Origin: Synanceia verrucosa
Taxonomy: Eukaryota > Chordata > Actinopteri > Perciformes > Synanceiidae
Direction: 5' to 3'
DNA length: 64,000 bases
NCBI GenBank assembly: GCA_029721515.1
Contig: CM056563.1
Coordinates: 25,134,454 to 25,198,453, forward strand
Made by a program: the position numbers and the translations under genes. Of this stretch, positions 48,645 through 60,500 are shown piece by piece. Numbering within the stretch: the stretch's first letter is position 1; every line of letters starts with the position of its first letter. Under the pieces are notes generated by a model that ran no database searches, had not been told where the DNA came from, and was given only the letters and a program-made list of their open reading frames with translations.

Positions 48645-48904
48645 AAACACCTGAAATGAAACAGGAAGTGGAAAGTGTTTCTGTGATCAAAGTCTGTGAC
48701 ATTTGCATGAATAATTTGAATGTTAAGTTTGCAGCGACAGGAGGAGAGAGACCAGAGTGAAAGTCGAAGGAACAAGACAAACGAGATTAATGAGAGCAGG
48801 AGGTAATTAAAACCACGACCGACAGAAAACCCCCTGAAACAGGAAACAAATCATCATTAAAACACTCATTAACTCTGATCTGATGACACACATTTACTCT
48901 GACC

Positions 48905-51900
48905 GATTAATGTTTTCATCTCTATGAGCCGCTCTGTTCGTTAATGTTTTCATGTTAATGAGCCGCTCTGTTCGTTAATGTTTTCATCTCTATGAGCCGC
49001 TCTGTTCGTTAATGTTTTCATCTCTATGAGCCGCTCTGTTCGTTAATGTTTTCATGTTAATGAGCCGCTCTGTTCGTTAATGTTTTCATCTCTATGAGCC
49101 GCTCTGTTCGTTAATGTTTTCATGTTAATGAGCCGCTCTGTTCGTCAATGTTTTCATCTCTATGAGCCGCTCTGTTCGTCAATGTTTTCATCTCTATGAG
49201 CCGCTCTGTTCGTTAATGTTTTCATCTCTATGAGCCGCTCTGTTCGTTAATGTTTTCATCTCTATGAGCCGCTCTGTTCGTTAATGTTTTCTTTATGAGC
49301 CGCTCTGTTCGTTAATGTTTTCATCTCTATGAGCCGCTCTGTTCGTTAATGTTTTCTTTATGAGCCGCTCTGTTCGTTAATGTTTTCATCTCTATGAGCC
49401 GCTCTGTTCGTTAATGTTTTCATCTCTATGAGCCGCTCTGTTCGTTAATGTTTTCATCTCTATGAGCCGCTCTGTTCGTTAATGTTTTCATCTCTATGAG
49501 CCGCTCTGTTCGTTAATGTTTTCATCTCTATGAGCCGCTCTGTTCGTTAATGTTTTCATCTCTATGAGCCGCTCTGTTCGTTAATGTTTTCATCTCTATG
49601 AGCCGCTCTGTTCGTTAATGTTGTCATCTCTATGAGCCGCTCTGTTCGTTAATGTTGTCATCTCTATGAGCCGCTCTGTTCGTTAATGTTTTCATCTCTA
49701 TGAGCCGCTCTGTTCGTTAATGTTTTCATCTCTATGAGCCGCTCTGTTCGTTAATGTTTTCATCTCAATGAGCCGCTCTGTTCGTTTATGTTTTCATCTC
49801 TATGAGCCGCTCTGTTCGTTAATGTTTTCTTTATGAGCCGCTCTGTTCGTTAATGTTTTCATGTTAATGAGCCGCTCTGTTCGTTAATGTTTTCATCTCA
49901 ATGAGCCGCTCTGTTCGTTTATGTTTTCATCTCAATGAGCCGCTCTGTTCGTTAATGTTTTCATCTCAATGAGCCGCTCTGTTCGTTAATGTTTTCATCT
50001 CAATGAGCCGCTCTGTTCGTTAATGTTTTCATGTTAATGAGCCGCTCTGTTCGTTAATGTTTTCATGTTAATGAGCCGCTCTGTTCGTTAATGTTTTCAT
50101 GTTAATGAGCCGCTCTGTTCGTTAATGTTTTCATCTCTATGAGCCGCTCTGTTCGTTAATGTTTTCGTCTCTATGAGCCGCTCTGTTCGTTAATGTTTTC
50201 TTTGTGAGCCGCTCTGTTCGTTAATGTTTTCATCTCTATGAGCCGCTCTGTTCGTTAATGTTTTCATCTCAATGAGCCGCTCTGTTCGTTAATGTTTTCA
50301 TCTCAATGAGCCGCTCTGTTCGTTAATGTTTTCATCTCTATGAGCCGCTCTGTTCGTTAATGTTTTCTTTATGAGCCGCTCTGTTCGTTAATGTTTTCAT
50401 CTCTATGAGCCGCCCTGTTCGTTAATGTTTTCATCTCTATGAGCCGCTCTGTTCGTTAATGTTTTCATCTCTATGAGCCGCTCTGTTCGTTAATGTTTTC
50501 ATCTCTATGAGCCGCTCTGTTCGTTAATGTTTTCTTTATGAGCCGCTCTGTTCGTTAATGTTTTCATCTCTATGAGCCGCTCTGTTCGTTAATGTTTTCT
50601 TTATGAGCCGCTCTGTTCGTTAATGTTTTCATCTCTATGAGCCGCTCTGTTCGTTAATGTTTTCTTTATGAGCCGCTCTGTTCGTTAATGTTTTCATCTT
50701 TATGAGCCGCTCTGTTCGTTAATGTTTTCTTTATGATCCGCTCTGTTCGTTAATGTTTTCTTTATGAGCCGCTCTGTTCGTTAATGTTTTCTTTATGATC
50801 CGCTCTGTTCGTTAATGTTTTCTTTATGAGCCGCTCTGTTCGTTAATGTTTTCATCTCTATGAGCCGCTCTGTTTGTTAATGTTTTCATGTTAATGAGCC
50901 GCTCTGTTCGTTTATGTTTTCATCTCAATGAGCCGCTCTGTTCGTTAATGTTTTCATCTCTATGAGCCGCTCTGTTCGTTAATGTTTTCATCTCTATGAG
51001 CCGCTCTGTTCGTTAATGTTTTCATCTCTTTGAGCCGCTCTGTTCGTTAATGTTTTCATCTCTATGAGCCGCTCTGTTCGTTAATGTTTTCATCTCTATG
51101 AGCCGCTCTGTTCGTTAATGTTTTCATCTTTATGAGCCGCTCTGTTCGTCAATGTTTTCATCTCTATGAGCCGCTCTGTTCGTTAATGTTTTCATCTCTA
51201 TGAGCCGCTCTGTTCGTTAATGTTTTCATCTCAATGAGCCGCTCTGTTCGTTAATGTTTTCTTTATGAGCCGCTCTGTTCGTTAATGTTTTCATCTCTAT
51301 GAGCCGCTCTGTTCGTTAATGTTTTCTTTATGAGCCGCTCTGTTCGTTAATGTTTTCTTTATGAGCCGCTCTGTTCGTTAATGTTTTCATCTCTATGAGC
51401 CGCTCTGTTCGTTAATGTTTTCTATATGAGCCGCTCTGTTCGTTAATGTTTTCATCTCTATGAGCCGCTCTGTTCGTTAATGTTTTCATGTTAATGAGCC
51501 GCTCTGTTCGTTAATGTTTTCGTCTCTATGAGCCGCTCTGTTCGTTAATGTTTTCATCTCTATGAGCCGCTCTGTTCGTTAATGTTTTCATGTTAATGAG
51601 CCGCTCTGTTCGTTAATGTTTTCATCTCTATGAGCCGCTCTGTTCGTTAATGTTTTCATGTTAATGAGCCGCTCTGTTCGTCAATGTTTTCATCTCTATG
51701 AGCCGCTCTGTTCGTCAATGTTTTCATCTCTATGAGCCGCTCTGTTCGTTAATGTTTTCATCTCTATGAGCCGCTCTGTTCGTTAATGTTTTCATCTCTA
51801 TGAGCCGCTCTGTTCGTTAATGTTTTCTTTATGAGCCGCTCTGTTCGTTAATGTTTTCATCTCTATGAGCCGCTCTGTTCGTTAATGTTTTCTTTATGAG

Positions 51901-54900
51901 CCGCTCTGTTCGTTAATGTTTTCATCTCTATGAGCCGCTCTGTTCGTTAATGTTTTCATCTCTATGAGCCGCTCTGTTCGTTAATGTTTTCATCTCTATG
52001 AGCCGCTCTGTTCGTTAATGTTTTCATCTCTATGAGCCGCTCTGTTCGTTAATGTTTTCATCTCTATGAGCCGCTCTGTTCGTTAATGTTTTCATCTCTA
52101 TGAGCCGCTCTGTTCGTTAATGTTTTCATCTCTATGAGCCGCTCTGTTCGTTAATGTTGTCATCTCTATGAGCCGCTCTGTTCGTTAATGTTGTCATCTC
52201 TATGAGCCGCTCTGTTCGTTAATGTTTTCATCTCTATGAGCCGCTCTGTTCGTTAATGTTTTCATCTCTATGAGCCGCTCTGTTCGTTAATGTTTTCATC
52301 TCAATGAGCCGCTCTGTTCGTTTATGTTTTCATCTCTATGAGCCGCTCTGTTCGTTAATGTTTTCTTTATGAGCCGCTCTGTTCGTTAATGTTTTCATGT
52401 TAATGAGCCGCTCTGTTCGTTAATGTTTTCATCTCAATGAGCCGCTCTGTTCGTTTATGTTTTCATCTCAATGAGCCGCTCTGTTCGTTAATGTTTTCAT
52501 CTCAATGAGCCGCTCTGTTCGTTAATGTTTTCATCTCAATGAGCCGCTCTGTTCGTTAATGTTTTCATGTTAATGAGCCGCTCTGTTCGTTAATGTTTTC
52601 ATGTTAATGAGCCGCTCTGTTCGTTAATGTTTTCATGTTAATGAGCCGCTCTGTTCGTTAATGTTTTCATCTCTATGAGCCGCTCTGTTCGTTAATGTTT
52701 TCGTCTCTATGAGCCGCTCTGTTCGTTAATGTTTTCTTTGTGAGCCGCTCTGTTCGTTAATGTTTTCATCTCTATGAGCCGCTCTGTTCGTTAATGTTTT
52801 CATCTCAATGAGCCGCTCTGTTCGTTAATGTTTTCATCTCAATGAGCCGCTCTGTTCGTTAATGTTTTCATCTCTATGAGCCGCTCTGTTCGTTAATGTT
52901 TTCTTTATGAGCCGCTCTGTTCGTTAATGTTTTCATCTCTATGAGCCGCCCTGTTCGTTAATGTTTTCATCTCTATGAGCCGCTCTGTTCGTTAATGTTT
53001 TCATCTCTATGAGCCGCTCTGTTCGTTAATGTTTTCATCTCTATGAGCCGCTCTGTTCGTTAATGTTTTCTTTATGAGCCGCTCTGTTCGTTAATGTTTT
53101 CATCTCTATGAGCCGCTCTGTTCGTTAATGTTTTCTTTATGAGCCGCTCTGTTCGTTAATGTTTTCATCTCTATGAGCCGCTCTGTTCGTTAATGTTTTC
53201 TTTATGAGCCGCTCTGTTCGTTAATGTTTTCATCTTTATGAGCCGCTCTGTTCGTTAATGTTTTCTTTATGATCCGCTCTGTTCGTTAATGTTTTCTTTA
53301 TGAGCCGCTCTGTTCGTTAATGTTTTCTTTATGATCCGCTCTGTTCGTTAATGTTTTCTTTATGAGCCGCTCTGTTCGTTAATGTTTTCATCTCTATGAG
53401 CCGCTCTGTTTGTTAATGTTTTCATGTTAATGAGCCGCTCTGTTCGTTTATGTTTTCATCTCAATGAGCCGCTCTGTTCGTTAATGTTTTCATCTCTATG
53501 AGCCGCTCTGTTCGTTAATGTTTTCATCTCTATGAGCCGCTCTGTTCGTTAATGTTTTCATCTCTTTGAGCCGCTCTGTTCGTTAATGTTTTCATCTCTA
53601 TGAGCCGCTCTGTTCGTTAATGTTTTCATCTCTATGAGCCGCTCTGTTCGTTAATGTTTTCATCTTTATGAGCCGCTCTGTTCGTCAATGTTTTCATCTC
53701 TATGAGCCGCTCTGTTCGTTAATGTTTTCATCTCTATGAGCCGCTCTGTTCGTTAATGTTTTCATCTCAATGAGCCGCTCTGTTCGTTAATGTTTTCTTT
53801 ATGAGCCGCTCTGTTCGTTAATGTTTTCATCTCTATGAGCCGCTCTGTTCGTTAATGTTTTCTTTATGAGCCGCTCTGTTCGTTAATGTTTTCTTTATGA
53901 GCCGCTCTGTTCGTTAATGTTTTCATCTCTATGAGCCGCTCTGTTCGTTAATGTTTTCATCTCAATGAGCCGCTCTGTTCGTTAATGTTTTCATCTCTAT
54001 GAGCCGCTCTGTTCGTTAATGTTTTCATCTCTATGAGCCGCTCTGTTCGTTAATGTTTTCTTTATGAGCCGCTCTGTTCGTTAATGTTTTCATCTCTATG
54101 AGCCGCTCTGTTCGTTAATGTTTTCTATATGAGCCGCTCTGTTCGTTAATGTTTTCATCTCTATGAGCCGCTCTGTTCGTTAATGTTTTCATGTTAATGA
54201 GCCGCTCTGTTCGTTAATGTTTTCGTCTCTATGAGCCGCTCTGTTCGTTAATGTTTTCGTCTCAATGAGCCGCTCTGTTCGTTAATGTTTTCATCTCAAT
54301 GAGCCGCTCTGTTCGTTAATGTTTTCGTCTCAATGAGCCGCTCTGTTCATTAATGTTTTCATCTCTATGAGCCGCTCTGTTCGTTAATGTTTTCATCTCT
54401 ATGAGCCGCTCTGTTCGTTAATGTTTTCTTTATGAGCCGCTCTGTTCGTTAATGTTTTCATCTCTATGAGCCGCTCTGTTCGTTAATGTTTTCTTTATGA
54501 GCCGCTCTGTTCGTTAATGTTTTCATCTCTATGAGCCGCTCTGTTCGTTAATGTTTTCTTTATGAGCCGCTCTGTTCGTTAATGTTTTCATCTCTATGAG
54601 CCGCTCTGTTCGTTAATGTTTTTTTTATGAGCCGCTCTGTTCGTTAATGTTTTCTTTATGAGCCGCTCTGTTCGTTAATGTTTTCATCTCTATGAGCCGC
54701 TCTGTTCGTTAATGTTTTTTTTATGAGCCGCTCTGTTCGTTAATGTTTTCTTTATGAGCCGCTCTGTTCGTTAATGTTTTCATCTCTATGAGCCGCTCTG
54801 TTCGTTAATGTTTTCTTTATGAGCCGCTCTGTTCGTTAATGTTTTCATCTCTATGAGCCGCTCTGTTCGTTAATGTTTTCTTTATGAGCCGCTCTGTTCG

Positions 54901-55840
54901 TTAATGTTTTCATCTTTATGAGCCGCTCTGTTCGTTAATGTTTTCTTTATGATCCGCTCTGTTCGTTAATGTTTTCTTTATGAGCCGCTCTGTTCGTTAA
55001 TGTTTTCTTTATGATCCGCTCTGTTCGTTAATGTTTTCTTTATGAGCCGCTCTGTTCGTTAATGTTTTCATCTCTATGAGCCGCTCTGTTTGTTAATGTT
55101 TTCATGTTAATGAGCCGCTCTGTTCGTTTATGTTTTCATCTCAATGAGCCGCTCTGTTCGTTAATGTTTTCATCTCTATGAGCCGCTCTGTTCGTTAATG
55201 TTTTCATCTCTATGAGCCGCTCTGTTCGTTAATGTTTTCATCTCTTTGAGCCGCTCTGTTCGTTAATGTTTTCATCTCTATGAGCCGCTCTGTTCGTTAA
55301 TGTTTTCATCTCTATGAGCCGCTCTGTTCGTTAATGTTTTCTTTATGAGCCGCTCTGTTCGTTAATGTTTTCATCTCTATGAGCCGCTCTGTTCGTTAAT
55401 GTTTTCTTTATGAGCCGCTCTGTTCGTTAATGTTTTCATCTCTATGAGCCGCTCTGTTCGTTAATGTTTTCTTTATGAGCCGCTCTGTTCGTTAATGTTT
55501 TCATCTCTATGAGCCGCTCTGTTCGTTAATGTTTTTTTTATGAGCCGCTCTGTTCGTTAATGTTTTCTTTATGAGCCGCTCTGTTCGTTAATGTTTTCAT
55601 CTCTATGAGCCGCTCTGTTCGTTAATGTTTTTTTTATGAGCCGCTCTGTTCGTTAATGTTTTCTTTATGAGCCGCTCTGTTCGTTAATGTTTTCATCTTT
55701 ATGAGCCGCTCTGTTCGTTAATGTTTTCATCTCTATGAGCCGCTCTGTTCGTTAATGTTTTCTTTATGAGCCGCTCTGTTCGTTAATGTTTTCATGTCAA
55801 TGAGCCGCTCTGTTCGTCAATGTTTTCATGTCAATGAGCC
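48905..55840. repeat. 31/34-bp minisatellite, about 7 kb, 3' of fus
   Basis: More than 200 units of ATGAGCCGCTCTGTTCGTTA + ATGTTTTC + a variable tail. Tails are ATCTCT (34 bp), ATCTCA, ATGTTA, or TTT (31 bp). Rare variants act as markers: TTGTCATC at 49621 and 52157, CGCCCTG at 50411 and 52947, TGTTTGTTA at 50871, 53407 and 55087. The first three marker pairs are each exactly 2,536 bp apart, showing a higher-order duplication of about 75 units. A partial third copy is offset by a further 1,680 bp. Confidence 0.96.
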
Positions 55841-56704
55841 ATCTTCCTTGTTCTGCTATCTCCAGCGTCATCAGCCCTGTCGTCATCGTGCTACACCCAA
55901 TGACTCGTTACGCAGATAGAGCGTTGTGATTGGTCAGCCAGATTCTTGTCTGAGCCAGGATTATCTGCTATGGTTCACCACTAGACCATCCTCAGATCTC
56001 TTTATTTTTTTTTATTTCTAGAAGCTTCTTCTAAATGATAACAGGCGTTTTTTTTTTTTTTCAGCCAGTGGCAGCAAACAAAGGTCGACCGTGTTTTTTA
56101 AATCTGGGTTTCTGTTTAATCTCTTATCACGAACCGACCGGTCGATCTGGCTCAAAGTCACTTCCTGGTCTCTCACCTGAGCTCAGGTATCTGTGAAGAC
56201 TTCCTGGTTGAGCTCGGCGTGCATGAATGTTCGTTACCTGCTAATCAGCTGGTCCAGTTCTCCTGTTCCTTGTAAAGCAAACGATGCATGTGACTCACGT
56301 GGTCCAGAAACAGGAAGCAGCAGCTCGTCTGCAGAGCCTGACAGGAAGTGATGGAGGCTAAGAGCTGCTCACCTTTACGCTCTGCAGCCTCTGACCTGAG
56401 AGGAACTGGTCTGAGGTCTAAGAGTGCCTGATCCAGAGGACAGGATCCCCCATGCACCTGCTTCTGCTCCTGCTGTGTAAAGGTCCTCCAGGAAAGAAGT
56501 GATCTTCTGACCTTCTGACCTCCATCAGCAGGAGGTGATGGAGGAGGAGCTTTTCTCCACCTGGAGTTCCACCCTCAGCCTCTTACTGATCAGCTGCTCC
56601 AGGTCCACATCATGACCCTGGAAACCTGAAATCCAAAGTCTTTGAAGCTGTTGACTGTCTCCACAGAACTCGTCTGATAGGACGACTCTTCCTGTCGACA
56701 GACT

Positions 56705-56743
56705 GGTCCAGACCAGGTCCATGTCATGGACCTGGTCTGGACC
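56705..56743. repeat. 39-bp perfect palindrome
   Basis: GGTCCAGACCAGGTCCATG and its exact reverse complement are separated by a single T at 56724. The arms are internally related to GGTCCAGACC half-sites. Confidence 0.95.
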
Positions 56744-56849
56744 ACCAATGATGTCATTTTTGAGATATTGAGCTTTTAAAATAAAATTCACTTGGACTTC
56801 CTCCCGCTGTTGTTCAGCTCCACCTCCATTTTGGTTCAGACAAAACCAA

Positions 56850-56985
56850 AACCAGGTCTGTGGAGGTCTCAGGTTTGTGGAGGTCTCAGGTTTGTGGAGG
56901 TCTCAGGTCTGTGGAGGTCTGTGGAGGTCTCAGGTCTGTGGAGGTCTCAGGTCTGTGGAGGTCTGTGGAAGTCTCAGGTCTGTTG
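56850..56985. repeat. Short tandem repeat (GTGGAGGTCTCAGGTCT)
   Basis: About seven units of 17-18 bp with shorter GTCTGTGGAG variants. The frames it creates are not genes. Confidence 0.9.
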
Positions 56986-57575
56986 GTGAGGCTCTGCTTC
57001 CTGTCAGGGTGGATGTGATGGATGGAGGTCTGAAGGTCTGCTGCTCTGAGCTTCACTGGGTCTCTGTTTGGTTTCTGCATTAAAATGTTTTTTTCTGACA
57101 ACAAAAATGATTCAAGAAAGAAAGAAGAAAAAATGAAAAGTGAAAAATATGTTTGATCAGTGAAAATGACACAGCTGATGGTATGGTGAGGCTGGTGAAC
57201 AGCTGATCAGAACTCTTCTCTCATGGCTGACATCAGTGAATATTTGAAGTCAGGTGAATGTGAAACAACAGTTTGATTCATGTATTTATTGTTTCTATTT
57301 TCATTTTAGTCTACTTTACACCTTTTTTCTCCTTGTAATTTTTGTTTAAATTCTCAGGTTTGACGTTGTTCTTAATGGGTACAGTGCAGTAGAAGTACTC
57401 AGTAGTACTCAGTGGTACTCAGTAGTACTCAGTAGTAATACTTGTGTAAATGTTGAGTAAAAGTCCTGAGCTGCTGTGACCTCAGGTGAGTCAGGTGAGT
57501 GGAGGAGCTGGGCGTGGCCTACAGGTGGAAGTTATTTATGCCGGAGCAAACGTGTTCACATCAACCTTTGCAGCC

Positions 57576-60500
57576 ATGGCTCTGTACAGAGTGATCGTCG
57601 TGGCAACCCTGCTGGCTCTGCTGACACCAGGTAAGGACTCACCTGAGCCAGTCTGACAGATGCTGATAGACAGGTAAACAAAAAGTGACCTTCAGTGAGT
57701 AGATCCTGTTCATAATGAGTACAAATACTTTAATTTGTTTACACAAACATCTGCAAAGTGAGCAGCGACTACAGGGGCAGGAGATACTCACATAGTTGAA
57801 GTAAAAGTAGAAAAAAAAGTAGTAGTAGTACAAGGAATTATCAGCAAAATACATCACGTAAAAGTAAAAGTACTCAACATGTGTCCTTCATTACAGAATC
57901 TTATATTCTTCTGTTGGGAGCCAGTTTTTCCTGTTGTACTAGTAGTGCATCATGTGTTATGTTATTATTACTGCAGTGATGTGTTCATGGCTGGTAAAGG
58001 TAATACTAATTTATTAGTTTATTATATTCTGTTTTATTGATCTGAATCTGCAAATGAACTAAAGATGTTACGTCATTAAATTAATGCGCTGCAGTAAAAA
58101 GTACAAACGTCACTCTGAGATGTTGAGGAGGAGAAGTAGAAAGAAGCAGGAAGTTCACAGTACAGGTGTAAATTATCTGATGAATAATAATTAGAATACA
58201 CACACACACAGCAACCGGGTTTATCCAAAAATTCATGTGTTGAAAATTTCTTTTGCTTTTAATGAATGAATGTTGGAATGAGAAATGTTCTGATCACTCC
58301 TCCTCTGACAGGAATATTAATCAATCAACTTGTTTTGTTGAGATTTTTAATAAACTAAAGACACCAGTCACAGTCAGAATCACATCTAATAATAATAATA
58401 AATGACTTTAAAGTCCAATCGTTCTTTTCAGTGTTTGAAAAGAGCAGCTTCGGTCTGTTTAATGTGGCGTTCAGGGTCACTGTGAGAATCAGAGGCATGT
58501 GGGCAGTTTGAAGTTTAAAGTGGGCAGATGACTGGACGCTGTTAATATCTGATCAGTCGCTGATCTTTGGGCATATTTTGTTTTTTTCCTCAGATGTTTT
58601 TTTAAATGTTGCTTCATTCCCAAACAAACAAATTACTTCTACTTTAAAGGGCACTGAGTTAGCGATGCGTTCACTGAACGTACAGCGAGTGCTAAAGCGT
58701 TTGATGTGTTCACATACTCTGGTATGTACCTTAACGTGTTTAAGAGATGATGCATTCACTTGCTATCGTACACACTAAAAATTTGTTTAAACTGTGATGC
58801 GTTCACTTGTTATTGTACGTACTAAAGTGTATTTAATAGATGATGCGTTCACTTGCTATTGTACGTACTGTCTTGTGGTGCCTTCGAGCGCTTCTTTTAA
58901 AACAACATGAAACAAAAGGTGAAGGTGTTTGTTTTTACAGGTCAATAAAGGATTATCGTCTGTTCTTGTGCAGAGGAAACGTGACGTCAGCAGCAGCAGT
59001 ACTACTGATCATCATCAGTAGTACTTGTAGTACTAGCAGTAGGTTAAAGGCATGTCCAGTGATTTTCCAGGGACTGTGGAGTTTCCCTCCTGTTTTCGGA
59101 TGAACAACATGCCTTCAGAGGAAATGAATGTCGCCTCTCTGGTCTCTGACTTATTGTCAGCTGAAGTGATGAAACCAGTTTTGAAACCAGACGATGACAC
59201 GACAACATGACACACTCCTGTCCTGTAAATAACCTGAATAAACGAGTCTGGAGGCGTCGATATCTATCTCTGTCTGGAATTAAAGAGCCACTATTTACTG
59301 AATCATGACGTTATGAGCATAACCAACACAGACCGTTTTATTCGTAGCTGTAGCATATTACTCTTTGTGTACTTATTTTCTAGTTTTTTGTCAAGTCAAG
59401 GTGTATTAAAGGTGCAGTCCGTGACGTTTCCTCCCTATGTTATTAATGATGTTCAGCAGGTACTGAAATCATGCTCAGTGTTATTAATGGAAACGCATCA
59501 ATGTTTAACAAGAACTCCTACAGTATGAGCTCATGCTGCCCCACCACTCTGCTGCTATTGTTTTGATTGAGAGACCTCTAGTGGCCAAACGATATACATA
59601 CACATATGTAGAAAAAAATATATATGCAAAAGAATTATTTTATTTTTAATACTGTAAAAATTAAGATAAATGTGAAAATACATTTGAATATATAGATATG
59701 TAATGAAATATAGATACATATATATGAAAATAAATTATAAATATAAATATATATAAAGATATAAATACATATGAAAATATAGATATATATGAAAATAAAT
59801 TATAATATTAAAATATAGGTATATATGAAAAATATGAAATACAGATGTATATATTAAATTAAATTGTAAAATATATATAAAAACAAATGATAAAATAGAG
59901 CTATATGTGAAAATGAGTGACAGCTATTTAAATCATTCCCTAAATATTATATGCACAGCAGGTAGTTTTTTTTTTTGTTTTTTTTTTTTACTGCTGCAGG
60001 ATTCCTGTTTTTTTTTTGTCCTTTTGTAAAATAAACTGTGAAACTCAGAGTACTTGGAATGAACACTGGACTTCTTTTTTTCTGGCATGAACTCGTTAAT
60101 TAAGTGATGTGTTTTTTTTTCATGTTTTTTTGGCCTTGTTGTTTCACACGTCTTTGTTTCCTGTTTTTCAGAGTCTCACTCACAGCTTAGTGGTAAGTCT
60201 CACTGTGTTCTCTCTTACTGTTGGAATAGTTTTAGACTCACCACTAACAGCTGAAGGAGTCTCACTGTGTTTTTGTCGGGTTTCCTGTCTTCAGATTGCG
60301 GCCGGCCGGTGTTCAACACCCGGATCGTCGGGGGCCAGCCGGCCCCTGTGGGCAGCTGGCCCTGGATGGCCAGTCTGCACAGAAATGGACGGCACTTCTG
60401 TGGAGGAACGCTCATTAACAACCAGTGGGTGATGTCTGCTGCCCACTGCTTCCGAAGGTGAGGCTGAGGACATGGAGCTCCTCCTCTGCTCTCTTCTTTG

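Larger units (their letters stand above)
55841..57575. other. Intergenic between the minisatellite and the protease gene
   Basis: No supported gene. It holds a perfect palindrome (56705-56743) and a GGTCTGTGGAGGTCTCA tandem repeat (56850-56985). The two minus-strand frames at 56,245-56,791 have no recognisable domain and no splice support. The last 50 bp include TTATTTATG at about 57,530, a possible TATA-like element for the protease gene. Confidence 0.45.

Noticed and set aside
48905..55840. CRISPR-like regular array with 31/34-bp period
   Set aside because: The whole unit is repeated, with no unique spacers, and the genome is vertebrate.
56245..56791. Two minus-strand frames of 70 and 88 aa
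   Set aside because: No domain, splice support or orthology recognised. One of them spans the perfect palindrome at 56,705, which argues against coding.
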